Positions 20,729 to 32,755 of a stretch of DNA of 64,000 bases are shown here, piece by piece. Location: the NCBI GenBank assembly GCA_025331125.1, contig JAOALB010000073.1:186001-250000 (forward strand), in the 5' to 3' direction. The first letter of the stretch is position 1; each line of letters opens with the position of its first letter. The translations under genes were made by a program, and so were the position numbers. The notes under the pieces were generated by a model. It was not told the DNA's origin, did not search any database, and was given only the letters and a program-made list of their open reading frames with translations. Origin of the DNA: Mycogone perniciosa (Eukaryota; Ascomycota; Sordariomycetes; Hypocreales; Hypocreaceae).

Positions 20729-23700
20729 CTACTCGTCCCTCAATGATTTCTTGCTCTTCATGCTCCGCACTGGACTGCCTACTCTGCTCGGTGTCGGACT
20801 GTTGTCCTTGCTCCGACTCTCAATGTCGCCCACCATCTGCAGAACCCTCGTCTTTGGCCTCTCAAACGTCATAGCCTCTGCGGTAAACACCGCCACCGAC
20901 CTTGCGAACGATCCCTCGGTCGAATGCGACATTCTCCTGTCATCCCAGTCATCCTGATCCACCCTTAGAAACCCATCGTCTCTATCTCGTTCCATGACCG
21001 GCACGCCACCGCCCTCATCATCATCGTGGTACGACGTACGTATCGACGCGGAGGCATGGCTGGAGGATTTGTCCGGATCAACCAACTCCGCAGATTGCGG
21101 TTGGTGAAGAGGCTGCTTCTCATCATCGCCCGTCCCGTCATCATCATCGGCATTGACAACGCGAAGACGCTCCTTCGGCACGGTGAACATGACCTGTACA
21201 AGGCGCTGCTCTACCGCTCTCTCGATATCCCATTCATTCTCTGCCGCTGCTGCTGAAGGTTCGCCCTCCCAGTCCTGTCGGCCCTGCTTCCTCCTAAGAA
21301 GCTCGCCGCCCAGGGCCGAAAGAGGCGGCTCATAATCTCCGCTTGGCAACTCCATAGATGCCCTCTGCAGGTTATCTTCCCGCGATGAAGAAGCCCCTGA
21401 AGCGCTGTCTGAATTTGAGAATACCCGCCTCAGAGATCCTAGCCAACCCCGTCGAGGCTTGGACTTGGACGGCGAGCCAGGTTGCTGTGGAAGATCGTCA
21501 TCCTCAAACGGACTCGACGGCGTTGTTCGTCCAAGCAGTAATGACGGCCCTTCCGCCTGCAAAGCACCGAAGCCCGACTTCGCAGTGTTATAACTGCTCG
21601 ACGACGAACTTCCTGGCTTTCCTGGCTCTGTGCTAGCTATCAATGCTCCGCCGAAGAGGCCCGCAGTTCCAGCAGCTATGGTAGACCACCGCCCGGAAAG
21701 CGTGCGTTTTAGACTCGCCTCAGACAAGTTAGATCCGGTGCGAGAGTCATCGTCACGAGGGCCATTTGAACGATGAGAGTTGCGCCTCGTAGGAGAGACG
21801 CGGCCCTGGCCGCTCTGGCGGCTGTTATACCTCGCCAGAAGCGCATCCGCGGCATCAACGTCGCATACCCAGTCCCGAACATCGGGGTCATGGCGTCGGT
21901 TTCCTTCAGGGCTAGGCGTGGCGGAACCCAGGCCGGCAGGGGGTTGCGTGACTGGCAGCGCTCCCGAAGCTATCGCAATAGTTGGGGTGAGGAACGGATC
22001 AGAAGGCACTTCGGACGTCGGTGTGGTGACGTCGTGGTGTGTAATCTTCTGGTAAGCCAGGTCCTCCTCTTCATCCTCCAGGATAGGATGGATTTGTCCA
22101 GGTGGAGATACATGTATCAAGCTGTTGAGCTGGGTGTTTGCTGGCACATACCCACCACGAAGTTGTCTCGCCACCGGCTTCCTCGCAATACCAGGAACAA
22201 CAGGGGGGTATCCGCCATACGAGCCTCTTGCACCAGCAAGGCTCTCGTACCCAATTGATCGATCGCCCGCGCCCGTTCGATACGGATCTTGTCCACCATT
22301 GTACCATCCGCCACGGCCCCAGGGGAAGATATCATCCCTCTCAGCCATCTCATCAGTATCGTGAATAAAGAGATTCGCATCCTGCGCCATAGCCCGGATC
22401 GTCTCATCGCGCGCAGCTCTTCTCCGCCGTTTCGCCCGCAAGCAGAAGAAACCAAGCCCGGCAATAACAATCAAGGCCAGTCCAAGTCCGAGTCCCAGGC
22501 CAAGGCCCAAGCCCAGTCTCGTCTTGGATGAATCGTCCGCTGTATCAGGCGCATCATGTGGACGACTTCCCTTTGCAGCGGCCACATTAGGATTGCTGTA
22601 ACTCGTGGACCAACTCATCGATGTCAAATTCAAAAATCGCGGCGACGTGGTCGATCCGGCCTGACGCTTCATCTTGCTCGCCCCGGCCTCGGTAATCTCC
22701 CACCCTCCATACACCATCATCACATTGCCTGGCAACACCGCCGCTCCGTGTCCGTAAATCCCGTCTCCAAGACCGGTGGGCTGTTGCTTCGGGACACTCC
22801 ACCGCCAGGAGCTGTAAGTCTGACTCATCTCCAGCACCACAAGCTGTGGTTCCGCAGCGTTGGTCACGTCGCCGACCCAGCCTCCCAGCACGATAATGGA
22901 GCGTCCATCCTCGCTAAGCACAGCCGTATGACCGGACCGACTTTCCACGCTCGTCGCTTGGCCAGTCGCCTGTTGCTGAACATTAACGTAGGACCATGAC
23001 TCCTCGGGGAGGTTCCACACAGCTGCGGTGCTCATGTTGATGAAGGCCTGACTAGTATGGCCCCCCAGCAAGACATACGCAATCTGCTGTGTCACCGTGC
23101 CAGAAATGTTGCTCATCGACGGCTGCAAGGGCGTCAACGTGAATCCCGCAATCGGCGTGCGCGGTCCCGAACTCGACGCCAGCCCAAGCACATATGAATC
23201 TGATGAGGGGCTATTATCAGCCGGCTCAAGACTCATCAGCGTCTTGGTGTAATTCGCCGCCGTCTGCCAATTGCTCGAGTTACCATGTGGCGTCGCACAC
23301 ATTCCACCGTAGGTATAGATCGTAGGCTGGTCCAACTTGGGCAGCAGTGTCGCAGAGAATGCAATCGTCCCGCCTAGGAAGTACGGTCCCCTTGCGGCAG
23401 TCTTCCCACCCCCTTGCGTCTCGTCCAACGTCGTTATCTTCTTCGTCCACGTCCCATTGCTTCCATCACCGTACGTCCACACACTGCCCGGTCCCTGAGA
23501 ACACTGGCCAGAATAAACCAGCACAGCGCCATCCTCGCTCCTCACCGCGCCAAACGCCGAATCCCTCGCGCTATCGCCTCCCACGAACGGGACTCCATTC
23601 GTAACCGTCGCGATCGCCGTGTCCGCGCCGACTGCGCCCGATATGTTCAGCGACAAGAACTGCACGCTATCGCCATCGCCCTGGGTGAAGATGTACGCCA

Positions 23701-23902
23701 GCTCCGGCGCGTGACACGCCGACTTGTTGAAACACGCATCGGGCGTCAGAATCTGCGTCGGCACGTAGGGAAAGCTATGAGCAGCAGCATGCACCCGCTG
23801 CGGAGCCACCAAAGCAACCGCCAAAGTCGAAAGCGCAAGGAAAGCTGTTGTTGCGCGACGACGCGCGCGCCCGCTGATGGTCGACTGCGATTGTGCCGCC
23901 AT
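20729..23902 (-). CDS. Kelch-repeat single-pass membrane protein
   Basis: One uninterrupted 1,057-residue reading frame. Residues 1-38 are a signal peptide (FLALSTLAVALVAPQRVHA). Residues ~40-440 form an extracellular Kelch/galactose-oxidase-like beta-propeller, with blades such as RSGHTAVLSEDGRSIIVLGG and GHGAAVLPGNVMMVYGG. A transmembrane helix at about 463-488 begins with a striking Leu-Gly alternation and ends FFCLRAKRRRR. The remaining ~570 residues are a Ser/Pro/Asp-rich cytoplasmic tail with several SPS/TPS-type sites, consistent with phosphorylation. Fungal proteins with this layout are common but mostly uncharacterised; roles in polarity or wall sensing are guesses. The start follows the good signal peptide. 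No intron is needed. Confidence 0.8.
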   Translation of the reverse strand: MAAQSQSTISGRARRRATTAFLALSTLAVALVAPQRVHAAAHSFPYVPTQILTPDACFNKSACHAPELAYIFTQGDGDSVQFLSLNISGAVGADTAIATVTNGVPFVGGDSARDSAFGAVRSEDGAVLVYSGQCSQGPGSVWTYGDGSNGTWTKKITTLDETQGGGKTAARGPYFLGGTIAFSATLLPKLDQPTIYTYGGMCATPHGNSSNWQTAANYTKTLMSLEPADNSPSSDSYVLGLASSSGPRTPIAGFTLTPLQPSMSNISGTVTQQIAYVLLGGHTSQAFINMSTAAVWNLPEESWSYVNVQQQATGQATSVESRSGHTAVLSEDGRSIIVLGGWVGDVTNAAEPQLVVLEMSQTYSSWRWSVPKQQPTGLGDGIYGHGAAVLPGNVMMVYGGWEITEAGASKMKRQAGSTTSPRFLNLTSMSWSTSYSNPNVAAAKGSRPHDAPDTADDSSKTRLGLGLGLGLGLGLALIVIAGLGFFCLRAKRRRRAARDETIRAMAQDANLFIHDTDEMAERDDIFPWGRGGWYNGGQDPYRTGAGDRSIGYESLAGARGSYGGYPPVVPGIARKPVARQLRGGYVPANTQLNSLIHVSPPGQIHPILEDEEEDLAYQKITHHDVTTPTSEVPSDPFLTPTIAIASGALPVTQPPAGLGSATPSPEGNRRHDPDVRDWVCDVDAADALLARYNSRQSGQGRVSPTRRNSHRSNGPRDDDSRTGSNLSEASLKRTLSGRWSTIAAGTAGLFGGALIASTEPGKPGSSSSSSYNTAKSGFGALQAEGPSLLLGRTTPSSPFEDDDLPQQPGSPSKSKPRRGWLGSLRRVFSNSDSASGASSSREDNLQRASMELPSGDYEPPLSALGGELLRRKQGRQDWEGEPSAAAAENEWDIERAVEQRLVQVMFTVPKERLRVVNADDDDGTGDDEKQPLHQPQSAELVDPDKSSSHASASIRTSYHDDDEGGGVPVMERDRDDGFLRVDQDDWDDRRMSHSTEGSFARSVAVFTAEAMTFERPKTRVLQMVGDIESRSKDNSPTPSRVGSPVRSMKSKKSLRDE

Positions 23903-25413
23903 CGATCGAGATTTTTCTTTTCTTCCCTTTATTTCTTCGCTCTCGGCGATGACTTCATATCATGATGGCATGCTCGAATTGTCTGGTGTCTGCTTTCGCG
24001 CGCTTTTGCTCGTCTTCTTTTGCCTTCGGTGTCGCTTTTTGCTTTTGGTGTTGTTTTGGGTGTGGTTTTGGTGGTGGTTTTGGTGTTGTGCTGTCGTGTT
24101 GTGTCGGTTTAGCGGATTGGAGGTGCCGCCGTCTCACCGACTGTGAATCGCAGCACTGAATAATGATAAGAACCCCCTGCAAGTATAAAATTATATGCAA
24201 AGAATATGATGTTCCAGAACCAAACCCGCCCGCAATCACAAGTCAATAATAGGGAGAGGGAACGTCAAGAAAACCAAAGATCGTTGAAGAAGGCCAACAA
24301 AAGAGGCCAAGCAGGGGTTGTCAACAAGCGGGATGCACCCCAGCTTAAGTTCTCGGGAACCTAAGCCTGACTTCTGCAAGGAGCCGTGACAGATCCGACC
24401 AAAGGACTCGACATCCAGGCCGTCTTGTTTATCACTTCTCGTACGGAGTACATGTAGTATGGAGAAGGCTGGAAACACTAAAAAAAAGGCGCAGCGTAAC
24501 CGTTGGCTGCTGCAAGTACTCGTAGTACGCAATCGGGAGCCACAAACCTGCTTTATCGCTCTTTTTGCTACAGCACTTGGCAGTCTGAGGCTCCATGTAA
24601 CCAATTACTAGCACAGATGCAACCATCTGACTCCAGTGGTCCGCCAATGGGGGGTCTCGACAGGAGGATCATGCGATGATAAGTGGTTGTTTTGGCCTCT
24701 GGTTGCCGGGCAACATGAGCTCCCTGGTGGCGGGGTCTTGATGACTTGCTCTTTTTGGCTTTCTTAGTGCAGAAGCTAACGATTACCCTGGATAGCCATG
24801 ATTTCCATGTCAGATATTCACGTGAAGAATACAAGAGCCTTTCTGTATATTGGCAGTTTTTACTTAAAAGGAGGTATAGAGGATCACTCAAACGTTAACT
24901 CTCGTCAGAGTAGAGTCTCCCCAAATACACTTCCCTTGTCATTCCATATCTCACCGTTATCGGGCCATCAGTATGTCTGGTCTTACTCGTAGTGAGATCG
25001 CGAATCCATGCGTGATCCACCATCGGCCCGGGATCTCAGACAAATCCACCCAGCGCGCGCGCATGAAAAGGACTGAGTCCAGCATCACTACGTGATAAGA
25101 AAGCGGTAATTAAACACAAGTAAAAAAAGACAAATCAAGGACCGAATCATGGATTATTGTGTTTGGCATTATTATTTAGCATTACAGCTCAAAAAGCAAG
25201 TCCTCTCAAAGTAGCTAATACATGTCTGATAACATGTGAAAGCCAAAAAAAGATACACATCATCCAATGCTGCTGTATGCCATTCGAGCAGCAATCATGT
25301 CCAACAAGCGTATACCTAGGCCGTTTCTTTCTCAGTTATAAACAACAATAAACACACAACAAGAGTAGTAAGTAAACTATAAGCGATGGGGGTATCAAGT
25401 AGTAATAAGCCGT
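23903..25413. other. Intergenic region, Kelch gene promoter side
   Basis: Contains the promoter and 5'UTR of the Kelch gene, including a T/G-rich stretch at about 24,030-24,110, then the 3' flank of the CSC1-like gene. One TACGGAGTAC motif occurs near 24,440. No gene recognised. Confidence 0.6.
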
Positions 25414-28328
25414 CTAATAGTAAATCTTCTCACTCCAGATCGGGGGCCTGGCCGTCTCGGTATCCCACGACACGTTATTTTTCTCGTCAAGGGTAGCACC
25501 CTCGTCAGTGATGGGAATCACCTTGCCTGTAACAGCAATCTCCTGCTTGGACAGGCCAGCGGGGTCTTCGGGGATCCACAGAATCGGAGTCCGGCTGGCG
25601 ACAGAGGGCGGCAAGTAAGCCTCGGCAACCGTCTCATCCGAGTATTGTATGGGGATGTCGGTTTGTTCGCCGGTAGCAAACAGCTCGCGGAGCGCAAAGT
25701 AATCTGCATGGAGCCAGGGCTGGAGAAACTTGATCACGAAGTTGGGCTTCTTCACCGCACCAGAGCCGCCTGATGCAACCTTGGGAGCTGGCGCCTCACC
25801 CTCGGCGTTTTCGTTGGAGGCAGTATTCGAGGCAAGACCCTCATCCTGACTAGAACCGGCTCCGTTCACAGTAGCGCGTTGCTGGATGGCTTCCTCCTCA
25901 GCTTGAAGACTGCGGGGGAGACCGTACAACAGCGGATCGAGCGTTCGTGAGAGGGTGATGTTGAAGAGAATGGTGAAGCCGAGGAAAATGGCCATGAGGA
26001 CGGCAGGTCCAGGTGCCTTAGACACAGCAAACAAGCCGACCATGCAAATCTCGGCCAAGTAAATACCGGCGAAGAGCTGTTTGAGCGCACGAGGATAGAT
26101 CAAGCCCTGTGTGTCGACTTGAGTCTCTGTGACGAAGAGGATGTTGTATCTGTACGCCATATAGAACAGCCCCATACCGATGGTGGACCAGAAGAGCATC
26201 AGGGGGGCGATAACGGAATAGGTAATGCCTGCGACGTGTTAATCAACTATAACAATTAGAAAGCACTGACAACGACAGGCACTTACTGATGACAGCAATG
26301 TTGGTAAACACTGGGAGGACACTACCCCACAGAATGGCACTGAGACTGGTCCACTTCTCGTACATGGCTCGAGGAGTCTTGGCAAGGAACTTGTACAGGA
26401 TCTTGAAGACAAAGAAACCAACCACCTGAGTGAAAACGCCGGTGGCAATAGTGAGACCCTGGACAATAAAGTAAGAAATGTAGAAGTTGGACGCAGTGGG
26501 GAGCGAGGAAGACAGAGTGCTGAAGACACTGCCGGGATTCTGAGCAATTTGAACAAGAGCCGTCGAAGCCGCGTTGGTGAGCGTCTGGATCAGGAAGACC
26601 TGAATGAGCTGGAAACAAAAGTAGGAGTTCTGGGTGAAAAGTTCAACTTCCGACAGAGTTGTGGCACCCGCAAGCTTGGCGCAGAGTCGCATGATGACAG
26701 GGACAAGCGACATGAGGATCGAGAGTGCGACGGATGGAAGCAAGCCAGAAACGACACCGAGAATAGGCTAGAATAAACTAATTAGCAGGACTCGAGAAGA
26801 AACGACACACAAATAACCCTCACCTTAGGGATATCACCGAGCCAGGTCAGGCCGGGCAGTTTTTTCAAAGTGTTGACTTGAGCAATGATACCAACAATAC
26901 CGACAGGGATAGCCCAGAAGATGATGAGAGCGGCAATGAAGGCGAAGACGGCATAGCGACGAATGATGAGCTGCCACCACGGGAGGGTCAGGCTCTTCCA
27001 GATAACCTCGTTAGGCTTGACACCAATGGCCTTGGGGGCCATGTGCAGGGCCTGGTGATGGGCGACGACCTGATAGGCAGCCTGGGCATCGGCCTGAGTA
27101 TTGAACTCGACGAAAACAGCATTGACCTTTTCAAAATTGCCGGCCTTCCAGTCGGCCTGGACCCTCTCGACCTCGGGCACAAGTCTCTGCAGTTCAGAGC
27201 GGCCCCATTCAATAGTATCAACCTTCTTGCCGACGAGACCCAGAAGACCGAGGCGGTGGTGAGGGCGTTTGGTGTCGGGAATCCAACGCGAGGCAATGTT
27301 TCCGGTCTCAACATCGGCGGAAGCCGGGCCCTCGGGCTGGGTTGGGCCGTTCTTGAGGGACTTGGCCCGCTCCTTGTTGACAGTCTTTAACAACGCGATT
27401 TCGGCCTTTTCAAGCTTCATGGCGACATCGTCTCGCTCCCCAACAAGTTCGTCGATCTTGGTAGAGTCTCCGCAAATCCAGACATTCTTGACCGAGTTAA
27501 ACATGCCTCGAATGCGCGCCTCGTCCAGATAGTCTGCTGGGACCGAGGTGAAGAGAACGGTGCGGGCTGAGATGCGCTTGGAGTACTGGGGGTTCAGGAG
27601 GTAGGCCTGTCGCAGGTTGATGTAGAAGATACATTCGCGGGTAATCATGTACATGAGGAAGCCATAAACAGCCCAACCAACAAAGGTATGGGCGAAGAGG
27701 TAGTTGGGATTCTTGGTGATGTCGACATTGGCGTATGACAGAATCTCAAGCTGGGACCGGCCATTGCCGCCTGTAGCGTTGATGGGGAACAGAATTGGCC
27801 ATGTGATGAGAAGACTGACGAGGCAAATGACGAAGCAGATGCGCAGGTAGCGAATGAAGAGATAGGCGTCAAGACCCTGGTGGGTGAGGGCGTAAGCATC
27901 GGGGATCTTCCAGAAAGCGCTGAACCAGCTGAACCAGTTGCTTGGAAGACTCGGGGTGCGTTCGCTGTTCTGTGTTAGCCCTGTGCGTTTCTCTGGACTG
28001 GATTACAAGTCAACTTCGTGTGTGGATGGGGAGTACTTACTCATCACGCAACGAGCCGAGGTACGTTCGCGGCGCGTAGAATCGCCGTTGCGATCGTCTA
28101 AAGAACAGGAAGATGATGATATATACACCAGATACCACCAGCACGGGGATAAGGGTATCAACCATGCCTGGAGTAAACAAAAAACATGGTTAGCTGCGAA
28201 CCGAAAAGCTCGAGGAGAGGATTGATTCACTGACTCCATACTGACTGCGGTTGATTGTCGTCCAGCGCCGAGCCCTGGTTTGTGTCCGGGGCAAGGTTCT
28301 TGTTGATCCAGCTGATGAAGTTGCCCAT
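25414..28328 (-). CDS. CSC1/OSCA/TMEM63-family (DUF221) cation channel
   Basis: Osmosensitive, calcium-permeable channel family (Csc1/Rsn1/Phm7-like). Five exons on the minus strand: 28328-28235, 28167-28041, 27964-26824, 26767-26287 and 26228-25414, together 885 residues in one frame. An N-terminal helix (LIPVLVVSGVYIIIFLFF) is followed by RRSQRRFYAPRTYLG, the family's N-terminal signature; two more helices follow. A cytosolic PHM7-type domain (about 185-390) contains RTVLFTSVP and AVFVEFNTQADAQAAY, an RNA-recognition-like fold. The DUF221 core has many helices, including FFVFKILYKFLAKTPRAMYEKW. The C-terminal tail is cytosolic and ends in WSEKIYY. The first donor (A|GTCAGT, 28235/28234) is weak and was chosen only because it keeps frame; the other borders are strong. 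Length fits the family. Confidence 0.9.
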
Positions 28329-31207
28329 CTTGCCGGCGATGTCGTCACAGCCGTTGCTGGACTCTCGAGTATGGTGCTAGTATTTTCTTCTTTTCTTTTC
28401 TTTTCTTGATTCAACACAAACGAAAGTCGAGATTCGTAGGCGTATATGTAAAGTCGCAAAAAACACCACGCGAGGATGATGATTTTGTTTTGCTGGAAGA
28501 GGGGAGAATGGGGCACGCAAACAAGGGGGGCCGCGCCAGTCCTAATAAGAGATCCAATCCCAATGCCAGGCGAACGGCATATGGACCCAGGGAGGAGCGT
28601 TCCGCGACTTTTGTGCCAGGAACGATGATGCTAAGCGCGCCCTTTTTGAGGGGTTGATGCGACCGTCACGAACGAAGCGTTTTCGGGGTCGTTCTGCCGG
28701 CTTGCGCTTCGCTCCCAAGAGGCAAAGAGCTATGGAAAACTGCGCCACTAATAAGTCCTGTCTCAGCCCGTCCAGGTTCGGCTGCGGCGCCAGCTCGCCG
28801 ATCTGGGCTGTGTGGGTCAGAGCCGGTTGAGAGGAGGAATCCGGAGGCAGATGATTTGTGTGTTCAGATGTCATTGGAGGCGAGGAGAGGTGTGGCTTGA
28901 GAGGTGGTGAGGGAGAAGCTGTTGCCATGCCAGCTGCCAAGTGTTGATGTTTCAGCAGATTCGATAATGCAATTTTCGAATACCTTGCCTGACATCTAGG
29001 TACCTACCAGTACGCCTTTAAGGGAGAGAATGATATTCATGCATCCCATTTCTCGAGCACAACTACTCGTAATAGTAGCAGCAGTATTCCTATCGCCAGC
29101 ATTAAAATTTTGTCCACTAATTCAGGTTTCATTTCCCTCACCGTCCTTAACCCGATGGGCCCCATTCGGATCCGTCTTGTCTGTGGTCCGTGTGAGTGGA
29201 TTTGGCTTGCAGAGAATCCCTGTTCAGCTGTGCATCAGTGGGCCAATCCATAGCACCAATGCATTGGCGTCACACTCTCGTCGGCACTTCACGCATCGTC
29301 GTACATATCCTAGCAGCTTTGGGCTTCAGAGCCGATGGGTCACCGGCCCCTTTTGGGCGTTGCTCTGGCCATCAGTTGCCGAGTTTCGTTGAAAAAGGCG
29401 TCTGTCAACGTCAACAGCTATCGATATGGCAATACCCGGACTCTGCGCCACGCCATCAGATGAACTGCGTAGCCGGTGACAAGCTTTCCCGCACGGTCTT
29501 GTCTTGGCTGCCCCTCGATCCGAAAAACAAGACGCAAGGATTCGTCCATTGTGATGTCAGGCTGCAATACGAGTAGTAGCCAGACTCTCTCCCCACGTTT
29601 CTTTGTGAACAGTGTCGCCAAGCATCATCTAGATGCGTGACACCATGCTCGCCAAACGGCTTTTTCCTGTTAAAACGGTCACTCGCTTCTTGGTGATGTA
29701 CTCGTATGTTGCACGCAGTTGGCGAGCCTTGTCACATCCACAGCTGCTTCGGACCGAACCCCCCTTCAGCTCGATATGGCTGTTGGGCAGACATCTGGAT
29801 TCTGCGAGTAAGGCCAACAATGCCTTGACTGGGTAGGTGCTATTATCTCACCCGATCTCGACGGCCGTCTCCATTTCGCCGAGATCTCTAGTAAACTGTT
29901 CATCATGGATAAATACTGGTACCCTGTCACGGCATACGATGATCTGCTCCACCACCATCGAAAATAGCCGTGCCGCTTCCGTTGAACCACTGTGTGTACT
30001 CGTATTGGCATTTGAAACACAGTATGTACTACGACAACAGAGGCCCCATGCGTCATTCAACCCGTTTCCAACCACCGATTCTTCGACAGCGCAAACTCAA
30101 TCAAGCTGATGATATCGACCATGCCATGGTAATTGTTTTGGAGTTTCGGCTAATCGCCGCCGATTAAGTGACGTTTATGGCCAACGAAAATCGGGTAATT
30201 TGTCATGACTGGGGCATAGCAGTCAAGCTGAAAGCCACACATGCACTGCACGCATATTCGCACATCTGCTGCTGCAACTATTGCCTGCTTGTCATACATA
30301 CCTCGGTTGCACACTAATACACCGCTCACTCATGCCAGAAGAGTCCTCCAATATTTGCGGTGGTGAAGAATCATCAATCAGCTCCCATTGCTTGGCTGGT
30401 GTCATTCATCATGAGCTACTCCATACATAACTAACTGATGGCGAGGCCTCCGCATTTTCACACTGATGGCGGGGAGCCCATCAAAACGGGGACCTGTCCA
30501 TGTCCCTCATGAAAGTTATCCAGTTTATGAACAATTGCTCAAGTGCCAACATGCGTGCGGAGAAGTCTGGGGAGGAGAAGCTTGGCATTTGCTTCCATGC
30601 GATTAGCCATGTTGTCTGTCTTTTTTGGTGTTGCGTGCTGACTGTGTGCGGAACACCGCATACCTATCTAGCTTAGAAGCCTGGCATATGAAAGGGCGTC
30701 TGCTTGCTGCTGTTATCTCCATCAATCCACAATCAGTTCATATAATCTTGAGTGTCTTTTTGGAATCATCGTGAATATGCTCAAGACAAGACCACTCAGA
30801 TGCATTGGCTCGACCATCAGCAGATGCTGGTCGAAACAGAATGTAGTGATCAAACACCAACTCTAACCTACATACATTTGAGCTTTATTTTTTTATATAT
30901 TTTTATGAACCATCATGAAAGATGCCATGGACCATGGACCATGAACTTCTGCAGCCAATCGAACATGTTCATTTGAGTTTGTTCTCACTTCCACCTCATC
31001 AACACCATCAGATTGAGTTCTGCCATACTGAAGCCCCATCTGACAGAGCCTCAGAGGTTAACGTTAACCATATTTCTCGGACGATTTTAAAATGCCTCCC
31101 GCCACTCTCGTTGCCCTTTCCTTCAGGAAATGCTCCAACTCATCTCTCAAAGCAAAGGGATATCAAACCAAAGTTCCTGAAAGTCGTTTTGGTATACTCC
31201 AAACAAA
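28329..31207. other. Gene-poor spacer upstream of the CSC1-like gene
   Basis: Nearly 2.9 kb. The first few hundred bases should be the CSC1-like promoter. The remaining ORFs are short, without domains or codon coherence. I see no RNA gene or ordered repeat here. Confidence 0.5.
28383..28407. repeat. TTTTC pentanucleotide run
   Basis: Short TTTTC-type run just upstream of the CSC1-like start codon (on the minus strand it reads as a GAAAA run), probably in the 5'UTR or promoter. Confidence 0.7.
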
Positions 31208-32077
31208 ATGGCTATTTCATCTCGCGCAGCGGAATATAGGCAGGAAGACGTGCCCATGGAAGACGCTCATGAAGCGAAACTTACCTTCAGAAATGGGCGC
31301 TTGTCACTCCTACCAGATGTCAGCGACCCCGATGTCAACTGGGGCCGTTGGTTCGAGTGCGTGCATGACTTCTGCATCAAATGGAACATTTGGGACTACG
31401 TCAACCCAGCAGGATACAAGACCCTTGTGCGGCCAGGGCTGCCTGAGCCCCCGAAAGTTGCCCTTCCTGAAAACCCAATCAAACCACGTCAGGATGGAGA
31501 GACGAGGGAACAAGTTCAGCAGCGGAAGGAGTATTACACTCTGGAATGCCAAAGGCTGGAGAAACAACATCGCCTCGACTTTGAGACCTATAAGTGCCAG
31601 ATGCAGCGCTACAACGAGGAGCTGAAGGAGTATATGAGAGCCCACGTCTTCATCCGCAACTTGCGCGTTCACATCATGGAATGCGCCAGGGACAAATATT
31701 GTGGCCTTCTCTCCCACGTGGAAGAGCCACGCCACCAGATCCTGATCCTGATAGAGAGAGGGAGACCGAGCGTGGGAGCCCGCTTTATGGCTGTTGTGAA
31801 CGATGACAACCAAGGAAATGGCGAGAGAGACTGGTACCAGTGGGTAGGCCAAGTTGAACGGGCCTGGTCGCACTGCGTGAGCTTCCACATCGAGCTGACA
31901 TTTGCTCGCGCCGCGGTGGACAGCTTTCTACAGCAAATCGGCCGGGTGGCTCCCGAGTTTTGAGACCATTGGAGATTGCAGCTCGAGGAGGCTTGGTCGC
32001 AGAGACTGTACTTGAATCTGTACGACATCACCAGAGTGTTTCGAGATGTCATCCTACCCCAATGCTGCCTCAAATGA
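31208..32077 (+). pseudogene. Ty1/copia Gag-like ORF interrupted by an in-frame TGA
   Basis: 251 codons are open from 31208 to a TGA at 31961-31963. The same frame then continues for 37 sense codons (DHWRLQLEEAWSQRLYLNLY onward) to a TGA at 32075. The layout matches the N-terminal Gag domain of fungal copia elements: an opening W..W...I-type helix then NIWDYVNPA, a Pro-rich stretch, a charged helix of Tyr/Glu/Arg repeats, a YCGLL region, and a final WVGQVERAWSHCVSF...VDSFLQQIGRVAPEF block. In relatives that block is followed by a Trp-containing segment, here found after the stop. No zinc knuckle, protease, integrase, reverse transcriptase or LTR is evident. It could be a relic or a domesticated fragment. 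Confidence 0.5.
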
Positions 32078-32656
32078 TTGTTACTCCACGCTGTCGCGCC
32101 CGGTTTCGACCATGCAGAGGCCTGGAAGTCCACTCGATACCGGAGGGACAGCAGCGGCGAGGTGGTCCATCTTGGAGTCAGAACATTCGCGAAACTTTAA
32201 GAAAGCATTTCCTCTCCTCGTGGGGGGCTCAGATCCTGGAGCGCGTTCTTTTCTATTGTCATTGCTGAGCCAGCGCTAACAACATCGCATTCGCTAACCA
32301 ATTCCCATATTCCTCCCTCCTGGGAAGAGATGTCTCCCCAAGGTTTCACGAATGCATTGGTTGCGAATCGCATCATCAAACAACATACAGCTCTCAATAC
32401 TTGTTTTCGTTCCGGGCTCTGTTGCCGCTGGAATTGGATCGTCATGGTGTGTATGGCTCGAATCCAATCCTTGTGGTGTTTATCCCGACAAGGAACAAGG
32501 CTGAAGAGGTGACTCGACTCTTGTGGTGGTCATTTATGAGTATGGCTCTTGACAAGCATCCCTACTACTACGGACTTGACCATGAAGGTGAATCCCTTTA
32601 GTATACCGATCTGTGCCGACGAGCAACAACAGCCGCCTACGAGCTTCATCGGCATT
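32078..32656. other. Spacer between Gag-like ORF and tRNA gene
   Basis: No gene recognised. The short ORFs here have no domain. It may hold remnants of the element that carried the Gag-like ORF. Confidence 0.45.
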
Positions 32657-32755
32657 GCCCGGTTAGCTCAATCGGTAGAGCGTGAGACTCTTAAGTCACC
32701 CGTTCTGAAAAGTGGCGATATCTCAAGGTTGCGGGTTCGACCCCCGCATTGGGCT
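32657..32755 (+). tRNA. tRNA-Lys (CUU) with an intron
   Basis: Full cloverleaf. Acceptor GCCCGGT pairs with ATTGGGC (with G-T pairs). The D arm is GCTC/GAGC and the anticodon stem TGAGA/TCTCA around loop CTCTTAA, with anticodon CTT at 32690-32692. The T arm is GCGGG-TTCGACC-CCCGC and the discriminator base is T. A 26-nt intron lies one base 3' of the anticodon (32694-32719, or shifted by one since both borders are A), the standard position for eukaryotic tRNA introns. The mature tRNA is 73 nt before CCA addition. A TTTT run right after the gene fits Pol III termination. It decodes AAG, the main Lys codon in GC-richer fungal genes. Confidence 0.95.
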
